This document shows positions 29,201 through 41,200 of a stretch of 54,361 nucleotides of DNA, one piece after another; positions within the stretch are counted from its first letter, which is position 1, and the number at the start of each line of letters is the position of its first letter. Position numbers and translations under genes: made by a program. The notes beneath the pieces were generated by a model. That model saw only the letters and a program-made list of their open reading frames with translations, did not search any database and had not been told where the DNA came from. The stretch spans positions 11,314,778-11,369,138 of the forward strand of contig NC_049993.1 in the NCBI RefSeq assembly GCF_000003815.2, given 5' to 3'. This stretch comes from Branchiostoma floridae. Lineage: Eukaryota > Chordata > Leptocardii > Amphioxiformes > Branchiostomatidae.

Positions 29201-32200
29201 TATAGTCTTTGGAAAGTGTATAGCTGCATTCAGCCACAACTTGTGCATGGTAAAAAAAAAAAAACACACCTGTAAAACAGTATGGGTCCAAATGAGTGAT
29301 CACATGAGCACTCTCTGGTACAAACCTAGTGTGTTACATCATGAGATGTAATTTACCATGTACATGTATGCAAACAAACATACCTAAATGTGTTCCATAC
29401 CTTCAGATGTGGATGAGTGTGCAGCAGCTGACCTCCACACCTGTTCTGTCCATGCCGACTGCGCCAACACACCTGGAGACTACACCTGTCAGTGCAGAGT
29501 AGGCTTCACTGGGGATGGACGCACCTGTAAAGGTGGGTAGTTTCAATGGGTTTGTTAGTTTCATTCATTGTTTGCTAGTACCTATTGGCACATAGGCAGG
29601 ACGTTTCCTTGCTGTTCCAGTAGCACTGTGCGTCCCTTCAGAAAGATGGGTACAGCCCCAACCAAGATGCCCTACCAAGGATTTAACTGGGGTCTCCCTG
29701 TTATCAACTAAATGGAACCAAGAGTTCAAATGTGAGGCTATTACAAGTTGAGCTACAGGGACATCCCATTACTTTCCTCAGTGATGGTGAAATTGTCATC
29801 TTTGGCATGCTAACATGCTGACTTTGCAAGACAAAAGTTTTCTATCCATGAACTCTAGTTTATTAAAATGTTCATCACACCAGAACTCAGAACCCAGATT
29901 GATATGAGTTTTGACTGTCTTTAGGTATTTCGGCCATGACCTACTACATTTGTACAGTGTATACCAATCAATGAGGATCTCTATTTCCTCACACAGTGGT
30001 AACATGTGACCCTCCATCTGAACTCCCCAATGGTAGGATATCAGGGAGCAGCTATGAGTTTAACCACACCCTGGAGTACAAGTGCAACACAGGTCAGTCT
30101 TCTCCTTTAGAACACTGTAACCAGTTTATGCAAAGTGTCCATGTTCATAAGTCTATGCTGAAAGACAGCTAATAGTCATAGATTTTGGCAAACATTGGTT
30201 GGAAAAGCCACAAAGATGTTGATACACCTTTAACTTCTATGGCTATTCGTCCAAACATTCATCAATCACATAATGCACATTGTAGGTGCATGTATTTGTT
30301 TACTTAAAGCTTTCTACTGACTAATAGTTTCTTTTCTTTAAGTTTAACAGGTTATGTTCTGAACATACCCTACTGCAGCTGTTAGTCCAAACATTCACCT
30401 ATCATATGATGTAGATGCATGGGTACAAAAAGTAGATGTGTTTGTCTGCGTATTGTTTTCCACTGACTATAAGTTTTCTTGTCTTTAACAGGTTATGTTC
30501 TGAATGGCACGGATGAGCGCACCTGTTTATCTTCAGGAGAGTGGAGTGACAAGATCCCCTTCTGCCAGCCTGTGAACTGTGGCCAGCCAGACAGTATTGA
30601 GAATGGGATCATGATTGGCATCTCCTTAACCTACCAGAGCGACGTCCAGTACCATTGTGAGCAGGGCTACACACTGGTAGGGGAGAGCTCAAGAGTTTGT
30701 CAGGCTAACGGACGCTGGGGAGGGGATGTGCCGTACTGTGAACGGATCTCCTGTGGACCACCCAGGAAGGTTGAGCACAGCTTTCTCTTCTCCGATGGCG
30801 ACTACAAGTATGGAAGCACCGTGTCATTCGCGTGTGACAAGGGATTTGAATTGGAGGGGATAGCTTCACAAATGTGCCAGGCAAACGGGACGTGGAGTGG
30901 CGAGGCGCCCAAATGTGAGCGAATCTCCTGTGGTCAACCGGCAGAAATCCAACACGGCTCACTGACAGTAGGTGATGTGAGATATGAGAGCCTTGTCCAG
31001 TATGACTGTGACATAGGACATATCTTAATTGGGAATGACACAAGAATGTGTGACTCTGATGGTCTTTGGAAACCAGGCCTCCCACAGTGTACTCCCATCA
31101 AATGTGATAACCCTCCTAAAATAACACATGGTATAATCATATCCAGCTCTGATATCAGTGTGTACGAAAGTGTGATCACCTACAACTGTGAACCAGGATA
31201 CGTCATACAAGGAGACAGCAACATGACTTGTCTTGCTGATGGCTCCTGGTCAGGCCAACCCCCGACCTGTGTGGCAATCAGCTGTGGCCTCCCTACAGAG
31301 TTTCCACATGCCAAGGCAGTTGGAGAGGTCTATACCTTCAAAAGTAAAGTGCAATATGCCTGTGAACCTGGTTATGAAACAGATAAACCAGCAGATTCAA
31401 CCTGTATGGACAACAAGAGCTGGTCAGTGCCAGTGGTTAACTGTAACCCCGTATCATGTGGCAAGCCGGACGATGTGGAAAATGCTTTTATCAAAGGAAG
31501 CAGCTACACATACAAAAGTATCATCACGTACCACTGCACTGAAGGCTATGTTCTTGTAGGGGAAGGGATACAAGAGTGCCAAGCAAACCGTTCCTGGAAC
31601 GGAGTCACACCACATTGTGAGAGGGCTCCCTGTAAGCCCCCACCTGCCCTGAAGTATGGACAGCCGTTAGCTCTTAATCTAAAGTACGGAGATACTGTGC
31701 AGTATGACTGTGACAAAGGGTTTGAACTAGTGAGCACTGGTAGGAGGAAATGCCTGGCAGATGGGACATGGAGTGAGGAGGAGGTTCAGTGTGAGCCGGT
31801 GCAATGTAGTGTTCCATCACTGGACAATGGCTCAATACATGGACCAGACTTCCACTATGGTGAAACTGTCACGTTCAAGTGTAACGAAGGGTATGTCCTC
31901 CAAGGTGCTGATGCAGCAACATGTGAAGCTGACAGAAGTTGGAGTCACCCACCTCCATCCTGCCAACCAGTGTCGTGTGGCAGGCCAGCATTGGTCGGGA
32001 ATGGAACACTTATCGGGGGAAACTTTGAATTCCAAAGTGAAGTGACCTACACCTGTGACAAAGGATATTACCTTGTGGGAAACTACAGGCGCAGATGTTT
32101 GTCAAATAAGACGTGGAGTGGCAAAACGCCAGATTGTGAACCTGTATCATGTGGGAATCCTCCCAAATTACAGTATGGATCCTACAAAGCTGAGAACGTT

Positions 32201-35200
32201 CATTTCAAGGGTGCTGTACAGTACAGATGTTACCTGGGTTGGACACTGAAAGGAGAAGGTAGTCAGACTTGCTTGTCTGATGGAAGATGGTCAGGCAGTC
32301 CACCTGTCTGTGATCCAATATCTTGTGGAGAACCCCCTGCTGTGGAAAATGGAGTAGTTAAGGGTACAAACTTCTCCTACACAAGCGTGGTGAAGTATGT
32401 GTGCGACCATGGATTTGAGCTGCAAGGAAATGACACCAGGGAATGCCAAGCAGAAGGGGAATGGTCCCCAACTAACGCCTTCTGCAGAGCTATCTCATGT
32501 GGGCTACCACCGACTGTAGATAATGGGCGGTTCGTGGGAAACAACTTCACCTATGGACGATCGGTGTTATACAAGTGTGATGAAGGATACGAGCTGGCAG
32601 GGAAGAACCTCACCTGGTGTAACGCTGACGGACTGTGGACAGATTGGAAGGATGAAGCACCTACCTGCCAACCTGTCTCCTGCCAACACCCGCCAAGCAT
32701 TGATAACGGAGTCATTGGCATCGGCAACTTCAAGTTCCAGAGTGTTATTCATTACAAGTGTAGCATGGGATATGTCCTGAAAGGGGCATCCAAGAGGACT
32801 TGCCAAGCGAACAGGACATGGAGTGGAGCGGAGCCAAAGTGTGACCCTGTATTCTGTGGCAGTCCGCCCAACATTACAAACGGTCTAGTACAGGGGCAGT
32901 ACTTCTATTACCTGGGTTTTGTGAAGTATAGTTGCAGAAAGGGGTACAGACTGGTGGGAGAGAAGGAGAAATATCACTGTCAAGATGACGGAACCTGGGA
33001 AGAACCACCACCATCCTGCAACCCTGTTTCATGTGGTCAGCCTGAAAGCATAGACAATGGCCGAGTGGATGGACACAACTTTACGTATGGAGGTGTAGTG
33101 TCCTATCATTGTGAAGATGGACACCAACTGCAAGGCATTGGAACAAGGGTGTGTCTTGACAGCGGGTCTTGGAATGGAACTTCTCCTATGTGTGAGCCCG
33201 TGTCTTGTGGAAAACCATCAGAAATCCTGCATGGTAGTGCCAACGGTACAAATTTCAGGTACAAGAGCACTGTGATTTATTCCTGCATCTCTGGATATGA
33301 ACTCAAGGGGGCAAAGGAGCTCACATGCCAGGCAGACAAGACATGGAATGGTGAGGTGCCAACCTGTGAGCCAGTCAGCTGTCCAGAACCCCCTGACATT
33401 GAACATGGGAGTAAATCAGGGGGTAGTTACATATTTGGCACCGACGTAACATACACGTGTGATGTTGGGTACAAACTTACAGGGACAGGTAATGTCACCT
33501 GCCAGGAGGACAGGACTTGGAGCCATCCATTACCCAAGTGTGTCATCGTCTCCTGTATGGTGCCAGATCCTATCACAAACGGGGCTGTGGTTGGCTCTGA
33601 CTACACATACGGCAGCACTATTCAGTACCAGTGTAAGGAGGGGTACCTCCTGCGAGGGGGGTCCAAGCGGACTTGTCAGGAGGATGGAACATGGAACGTC
33701 CCTCCTCCCTTGTGTGTGCCCATTCGCTGCATACCTCCTAGGCACATCTTTGATGGTATGATCACAGGCCAGGACTACACCTTTGGTAGCATCGTCCAGT
33801 ACAGCTGTAAGGTGGGGTATGAGCTGCAGGGACAGAGGGAGAGACGGTGTCAGGCAAACGCCTCCTGGTCTGGAAGGACACCTTTGTGCATACCGGTATC
33901 CTGTGGACAACCTGACACTGTAGAAAATGGAAAAGTCAAAGCAAATTTTGGGCACATCTACAACGAAGTTGCGGAATATACCTGTGATGAGGGATATGTG
34001 TTATCGGGTAACCATAGCCGAATCTGTCAAGCTGATGGTACGTGGAGTGGTGAGAACCCAAGATGCAAGCCCCGACACTGCCCTGTGCCTAGCCACCTGA
34101 AAAATGGGAAAATGAAAGGTATACACTACTTCTACGGACAGTCTGTGCAGTACTCATGTAATGAAGGTTACATCTTGCATGGTTCTGTGTCGAGAAGTTG
34201 TCAGGCAGATGGCATGTGGAGTGGCTCGGAACCAGTGTGCAAGAAAGTGGCCTGTGGTGCACCTAAGGACATAAGTAATGGGCACACCTTTGGACAAAGA
34301 TACCTCTTTGAAGACACAATAACTTACGTATGCAACAGAGGGTACACTCTGGATGGTGCTTTGACAAGAATGTGTCAATCCAATGGACAGTGGAGTGGTA
34401 TAAGTCCTACATGTAAACCTGTTGAATGTAACATCCCAAACAAAATCCTGTATGGAAAAGTGACATACAGCAGTCTTACATACAGAAGCATGGCCAGCTA
34501 CCATTGTGACCCAGGGTTTGTCTTGGAAGGTGTTAGTGAGATAATGTGTGAACATGATGGCACATGGAAGAACAGGCTACCCTCATGTGCACCTGTGTCC
34601 TGCGGAAATCCTCCAACAGTACTGAACTCAGTCAGAACAGGGGACAACTACACCTTTGGCAACACAGTTGCTTACACATGTAAAGAAGGGTACAGACTGC
34701 AAGGGAGTCGACAAGTTGTTTGTAAGGAGGATGCGACATGGAATGGACTGAATGGTGACACATTTTGTGAACTCATCATTTGCCCAACCCCAGCAAACAT
34801 TCAGAATGCAGAGCTGACTGGACAAGATTATCAGTATGGAAGCATCATTCAATATAGCTGCCTCCCAGGCTTTGAGCCTGTTGTGGTCGGTGGTAACACA
34901 AGGAGATGTGAGGAAGATGGACAATGGAGTGACAGCAGTTTTCAGTGCTCTCCCATATCCTGTGGCTCTCCAAATCCCATTGAACATGGTAGTGGAACAA
35001 TTTCAAACACTTTGTACCAGGGAGAGATCAGGTATTCATGCAACACAGGTTACAGACTGGAGGGAGGGGATGTACGAGTTTGCCAGGCTGACAGGACATG
35101 GAGTGGAACACCTCCACAGTGTTTACCTGTGAGCTGCCCCTCCCCACGGCCTGTTCCAAATGGTAAAGTCCAATCTACCCAGCTCACGTACCTCCAAACC

Positions 35201-38200
35201 ATCTCTTACACTTGTGATCTCGGTTATGAGCTGAAAGGAGAGGCTACAAGAACATGCCAGGCTGATCAAACTTGGAGTGGACGTCCCCCAACATGTAAAC
35301 CTGTTGATTGTGGCCAGCCAGGCCCTGTAACAAATGGTGAAGTACAAGGGAAAGATTTCACATACCAGCAGTCCATAGTGTATACCTGCAATGATGGATA
35401 CAAAATAAAGGGAGCATCCAGAAGAACATGCGGTGAGAACAGACAATGGAGTGATAAGAAGCCTCAGTGTATTGCTGTTAGTTGTGGCCAACCTGAAGCT
35501 CCCACCAACAGTTTCATCAGAGGCACAGACTTCACGTATGGAAACTCAGTGTCCTATAGTTGCACCTTGGGGTTTGAACTTCATGGAGGCAAGACTAGAA
35601 TGTGCCAGGCAAATCAAACCTGGAGTGGGCAGACTCCTACCTGTGCCCCAGTCAACTGTGGTCAGCCAGGTGAAGTCCTGAATGGTTATCTTAAAGGGTC
35701 TGACTTCACTTACCAGCAGTCAGTGGTCTACTATTGTGAGGAGGGGTACAACCTTGTTGGAGAGGGAAGACGAACATGTAAGGAAGACAGAAAGTGGAGT
35801 GGGGAGGAGCCACAGTGTTCACCTGTGAACTGTGGGGACCCTGGGACTATAACACATGGCAGATTGGAGGGAAGGGACTTCACATACAATCAAACAGTGA
35901 CATACAGATGTGATGTAGGGTTTGAACTTCGAGGAACCAAAGAAAGGAGATGTTTAGCAAACAGAGCATGGAGTGGAGAAACGCCTACCTGTGACCCTAT
36001 TAGCTGTGGACAACCAGATTCCATCACCAATGGTGAGGTGCAAGGTTCAGCTTTTACCTACTTAGAATCTGTAACTTATGTTTGTAACAAGGGATATAAA
36101 ATGGCTGGAGAAGCAAGACGGACATGCCAGGAAGACAGGACATGGAGTGGAGTAGAACCACGCTGTGTTCCTGTCACCTGTGGTGAACCTGGCACCATCT
36201 CACACGGTACTCTACAAGGGACTGACTTCACTTACAGAGAGACAGTGAGCTACACGTGTGACACAGGTTACCAACTTGAAGGACTGGAGCAAAGAATATG
36301 CCAGGCTGATAAGATGTGGAGTGGGGAAGCACCCACATGTACCCCAGTGAGCTGTGGGCAGCCTGAACCTGTTCCCCATGGCATCGTAAATGGTACCGAC
36401 TTCACTTACCAACAGACTGTAGTCTACCATTGCAGGGAAGGGTATGATTTGGTTGGAGAAGCCAAACGTATTTGTGGAGCTGACAGACAGTGGAGTGGAG
36501 AGGAACCAAAGTGTGAGCCTGTTCAGTGTGGCAAACCTGAGTCTATCCTTGATGGTCTCCTTGTAGGAGAGGACTTCACTTACGGGAAAACTGTAGCATA
36601 CAAATGTAACTCTGGATATGAGCTGAGTGGTTCTGATAGTAGGGTTTGCCAAGCTAATAAAACTTGGAGTGGACTTCCTCCAACTTGCAATCCTGTTAAC
36701 TGTGGGCAACCAAACACAGTAAGCAATGGTGTGTTAAATGGTACAGTATTTACTTACAGACAGTCTGTAGTGTACACGTGTCACCAGGGGTATGAGCTAC
36801 TGGGTGATGCAAAACGGAATTGTGGCGAGGACAGAAAATGGAGTGGGGAAGAACCAACATGCAAAGCTGTCAGTTGTGGTGAGCCTGAAGTTGTTCCCCA
36901 TGCTAGCATGGATGGCAGGGACTTTACATATGGCAAGTCTGTGATATACAAGTGTGACGAAGGTTTTAAGCTGCACGGACATGACGTCAGAACATGTCAA
37001 GCTAACAGAACTTGGAGCAGTGATAAACCCGAATGTCTTCCTCTTCACTGCCCCCCTCCCACAGCAATCACTAGTGGAACAGTACTAGGCAGTGACTTCA
37101 CTTACAGACAGACTGTGCGCTATGTGTGTGACTCTGGATATGAACTGAAAGGGAACCAGGAGAGACTTTGCCAAGCAAACCAAACCTGGAGAGGAGAGCT
37201 ACCAGTGTGTGTGCCTGTGGACTGTGGCAAGCCTGAGCCTCTACCAAATGGCCAGTATATAGGCAGTGACTTTACATATCAACAGAAGATTGTATACACA
37301 TGTAATAAAGGATACAGACTGTTGGGTAAGGCAGAGAGAGTTTGTCAGTCCAACCGTGAGTGGACTACAAGTCTTCCACAGTGCGTCCTCGTGACCTGTG
37401 ATACCGTAGGCCCCTTCACAAATGGTGTCATCACAGGCAACAACTTCACATACAGCCAGAAGATCCTGTTTCAGTGTAACAGTGGGTATGAGCTGCGGGG
37501 TGTTTCTGAACGGACGTGTGGGGCTGATGGTGTGTGGAGTGACACCCAACCTGTGTGTGCTCCTGTTAGCTGTGGTCCACCCCCACAGGTTCTCCATGGG
37601 ACTGTGAATGGAACAGTCCACACCTACAGACAGAGAGTGGAGTATACCTGTGATACAGGGTACATCATGGAAGGGGTTGCTCAGCTTCAGTGCCAAGCTG
37701 ATAGGATGTGGAGTGGGACAGCACCCATATGTAAAAGTAAGTGAAATGATCCCTCACTTACAGTCAAACTCATTCTGTTTCCTTCTGGTGGACACATTTT
37801 TCAGAAGATAAAGACTATATGTAGCTATGTTATTTAACCAGTTCAAAAGAATTGCCTGTGGCATGCAACCCTTAATAATACCCTACATTTGTAAGTCTTA
37901 TACAATGTTGTTTTCAACAGAAAGATTATTTCACACTACTCTATAATAATACCACTTAACAGCTATAAACATGCCCTACAAAGTACAGCTTTCAGGCTAC
38001 TTGAAGTTTTGAAGCCTGGCCCCAGTTGTCAGTAGTATGATGGAACTTGTGCTCCTACAGGAGTGTATTGTGGACGTCCTCCAGATGTGCCTCACTGTGA
38101 CATTACCGACAACGGCCACTACTACGGCGATGTGCAGGATTACACCTGCCACAACGGCTACGTTCTGGAGGGGCCGTCATCACGCACCTGCACAGAGGCA

Positions 38201-41200
38201 GGCACCTGGAGCCTGTACAGTCCCAGGTGTCAGCGTAAGCACTCTTTACCTCAACATAGTTGCCATGGCTTCTGGTGCATTCATTTGGTATTGCATACAA
38301 GAAAAAACTATCTCTAGGTATGCTATTATCTTCTACATGTACCTTTTGTTTTTATTTACCGTCAATGGAGGAGTATATGTACAGTAGCACTGATCTTCTA
38401 CAGTCATAACATATCACAGTAATGAGCACCAATCAAGGGAATAACTTACATGTACATCACATTTAAGTTGCATTAGTAATGGTTTGATAAGTTGTACATT
38501 TTCTAACATAGGAAAAAGCATGTCAGGCCAAAGATTTTTAGCTAGGAGAGTTTCAACATAGGACATTAACATCAGTCATAGAAATGTAGAAGCACTACAT
38601 TTATATTCTGACAACTCACAATGAATACTGATTAGGTTATTAAGATTTTAAAACACATTATAGACCATTGATTTACAGTCAAACCTGTCCAAGAGGACCA
38701 CTCAAGGTTTAAGTGGATTTATGTGTAGACAGGATTCTGAATGCTTGTGTCAATGGGAAAAATATATAATGTATTATAAGGGACCACTGAAAGCAGTCAC
38801 ATTGGCCAAGTGTAGAGATGGCCACTTGTGGAGGTTTGACTGTACATGCATTAATTTTAGTCTTCTATCTGTAGTACAACACATATAGACTGTAGTGTTC
38901 TACTCACCACCTAACTCCCTTGTACAGCTGTCAGTTGTGGCCCTCCTCCTCCTGTCATCAATGCCGAGATCCAAGTAGACAGTTTCTTATATGGGCTGGG
39001 ATTGGCCAGGGTCCAGTGTGCAACTGGCTATATCTTGGTGGGAGAACCAATCAGAACTTGTCTACCGAATGGTTTTTGGAGTGGCACAACTGCCGAATGC
39101 AACAGTACGTGGTTTGGATAATGCAGCATGACTAATAAATACACTGTTAACAGTATATATGAGGTTAACATCTAACCATAACCATCTTGAGAAAAAGAAT
39201 TATACATGTCATTATTTCTTCAGCTGACGGCAATTGCTTAAGACTATCCAAGTCCTTTTTTTTTGTTAATTGTTCCAAATGGTTAAAAAGCCTGTAAACT
39301 CTTCTGATTTGACAATGAAATACAACCCAAGCAACATTTAATCTACAGATCCCAGAGTGGAAAAATCTTACAAATTCGAATTCTTTTTTCTATTTTCCTA
39401 TCACCATGTACAGAGGTGCAGTGCCCAGCTATGCTTGCACCTCTAAATGGACAGATAACAGGGACTGGACACTCATATGGGGATGTTGTGGTGTTTGGCT
39501 GCGATGCTGGCTTCAGGCAAAAGGGGGCGCTTGACAGCAAGTGTACTGAGATGGGAACTTGGAGCCATCCCAGGCCAACATGTGTAGGTTTGTGGGGTTC
39601 TTTCTGATGCAGCAGGCACCATTCTCTTTAGATATACACTGTAACAGTACCTGATGCTGTACAAAATATGCAGAAAACATTAAGCCTTTTCTGTATTCAA
39701 AGTTCTGGAAATCCTGCAAAGAATAACACTTTTGTACTTGAACTCTATTTCTTCCACTACTTTAAAAGTTACATGTATGTTTTGCAAACTATATTTCTTT
39801 CCCAATATAGATCTATGATATATGCCGGAATAATGTAGAATTTATTTATGTAGATAGGGTTGTCATAAGGACATATTAGAAAGAAACAATTGCTACTATC
39901 GGATATCATTTTTGTGTCCATGTCATCAGTGTGTTTTTCGATGGTTAAGTAGGTATGCAGTACATGATTTCATTTTTTTTGTAAATTTCATAATAGATAT
40001 TCCACACTCAGCACACATGCAGTAGACTTTATACAAAAAGAGAGACAGTACCAGTCCTATTGTCCCTCCAGCTTTCACTGTAGCAGACTCTAACCATCAT
40101 GTTTTCCCCATGCAGCCCTGGAGTGCCCTCCCCCAGTCCTGCCCCTACACCTGTTCCTGTCCACACAGGACTACCAGGTGGGCTCAAGTCTGCAGCTCAA
40201 GGCCGAGGAGGGCTACAGACTGGTGGGGGACGATACCATCACTTGTCAGCTGAACCAGACATGGTCAGGGGTAAAGGCCCTACCCATACGTAAGTATGAC
40301 GTATACCCATACACAATGTATGATATGTCTATAAATGCATCATTGACCAAACTTTACACTCAAGGTGTTAGAAAAACTGTTATGCTTTTAGTAGTTTACA
40401 AGTACCACCCCCTGACTGATACTACATAGTTTGTCAAAATTATGTAATTAGGGATTACCGGTATCAGCATTTCCACTTTACTTTCCTTTAGTTAATGAAT
40501 TAAGAGGACAACATTGTGGAACACCGTATATTAGTTATATTCTGTGGTAGACTATTTTGCCCATATGATGGTATGCCCGAATTGAAGTTGTTTTTCCATT
40601 TCTATAGGAATAAAGTGTGGGCGTCCAGTTTCCCCAGCCTTTGGGGCCGTGCGCGGACAGAGATACGAGTACGGAGACACCGTCACGTTTAGCTGTCACT
40701 CAGGCTATGTACTGGAGGGGAGCCGTGTGGCAACATGTCTTCACACGGAGAGATGGTCATCTCAACCGCGCTGCAAAGGTAATGCTACATGATGTAGCCA
40801 GCAGTCAGAGTCTCACATTTAAGTGTTTTGAATACACATTTGAGTTTGTACAGTATTTTATTTTCCTAATCCAAGGGACCAGGTAGGTAAGCAGGTTGAA
40901 CACATTAAAGGTAAGCTTAATAACCTAAACAGTAAACACAAATAAAGAACTTAGTTGGCTTAAGTAGACTTTGTTACAGGTATTAACTTGTGTTTTTGCT
41001 TTATTTTCAGCCTATTGTGTACATGGGTGCCACAATGGAGGAGAGTGTATCAGGCCCAATACCTGCAGTTGTCAACAGGGTTACAGGGGGCCTTCTTGTG
41101 AACTTGGTAACTATTAATTTTTTTGGTGTCATGGTTTCTTTAGAAAGATGATCTAACTCAGAAGGATTGTATTATGGTTTTATATGGTAACATGTAGTTG

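Noticed and set aside
30705-37696. Several minus-strand open frames of 60-165 codons and plus-strand shifted frames within the giant sushi exon
   Set aside because: They are shadows of the sushi repeats; their repetitive look comes from the coding frame and none resembles a known family.
30492-37736. Complement regulator (factor H or CR1-like) instead of SVEP1
   Set aside because: The GCC2/GCC3, EGF, pentraxin and terminal EGF exons join in phase on the same strand and give the SVEP1 order.
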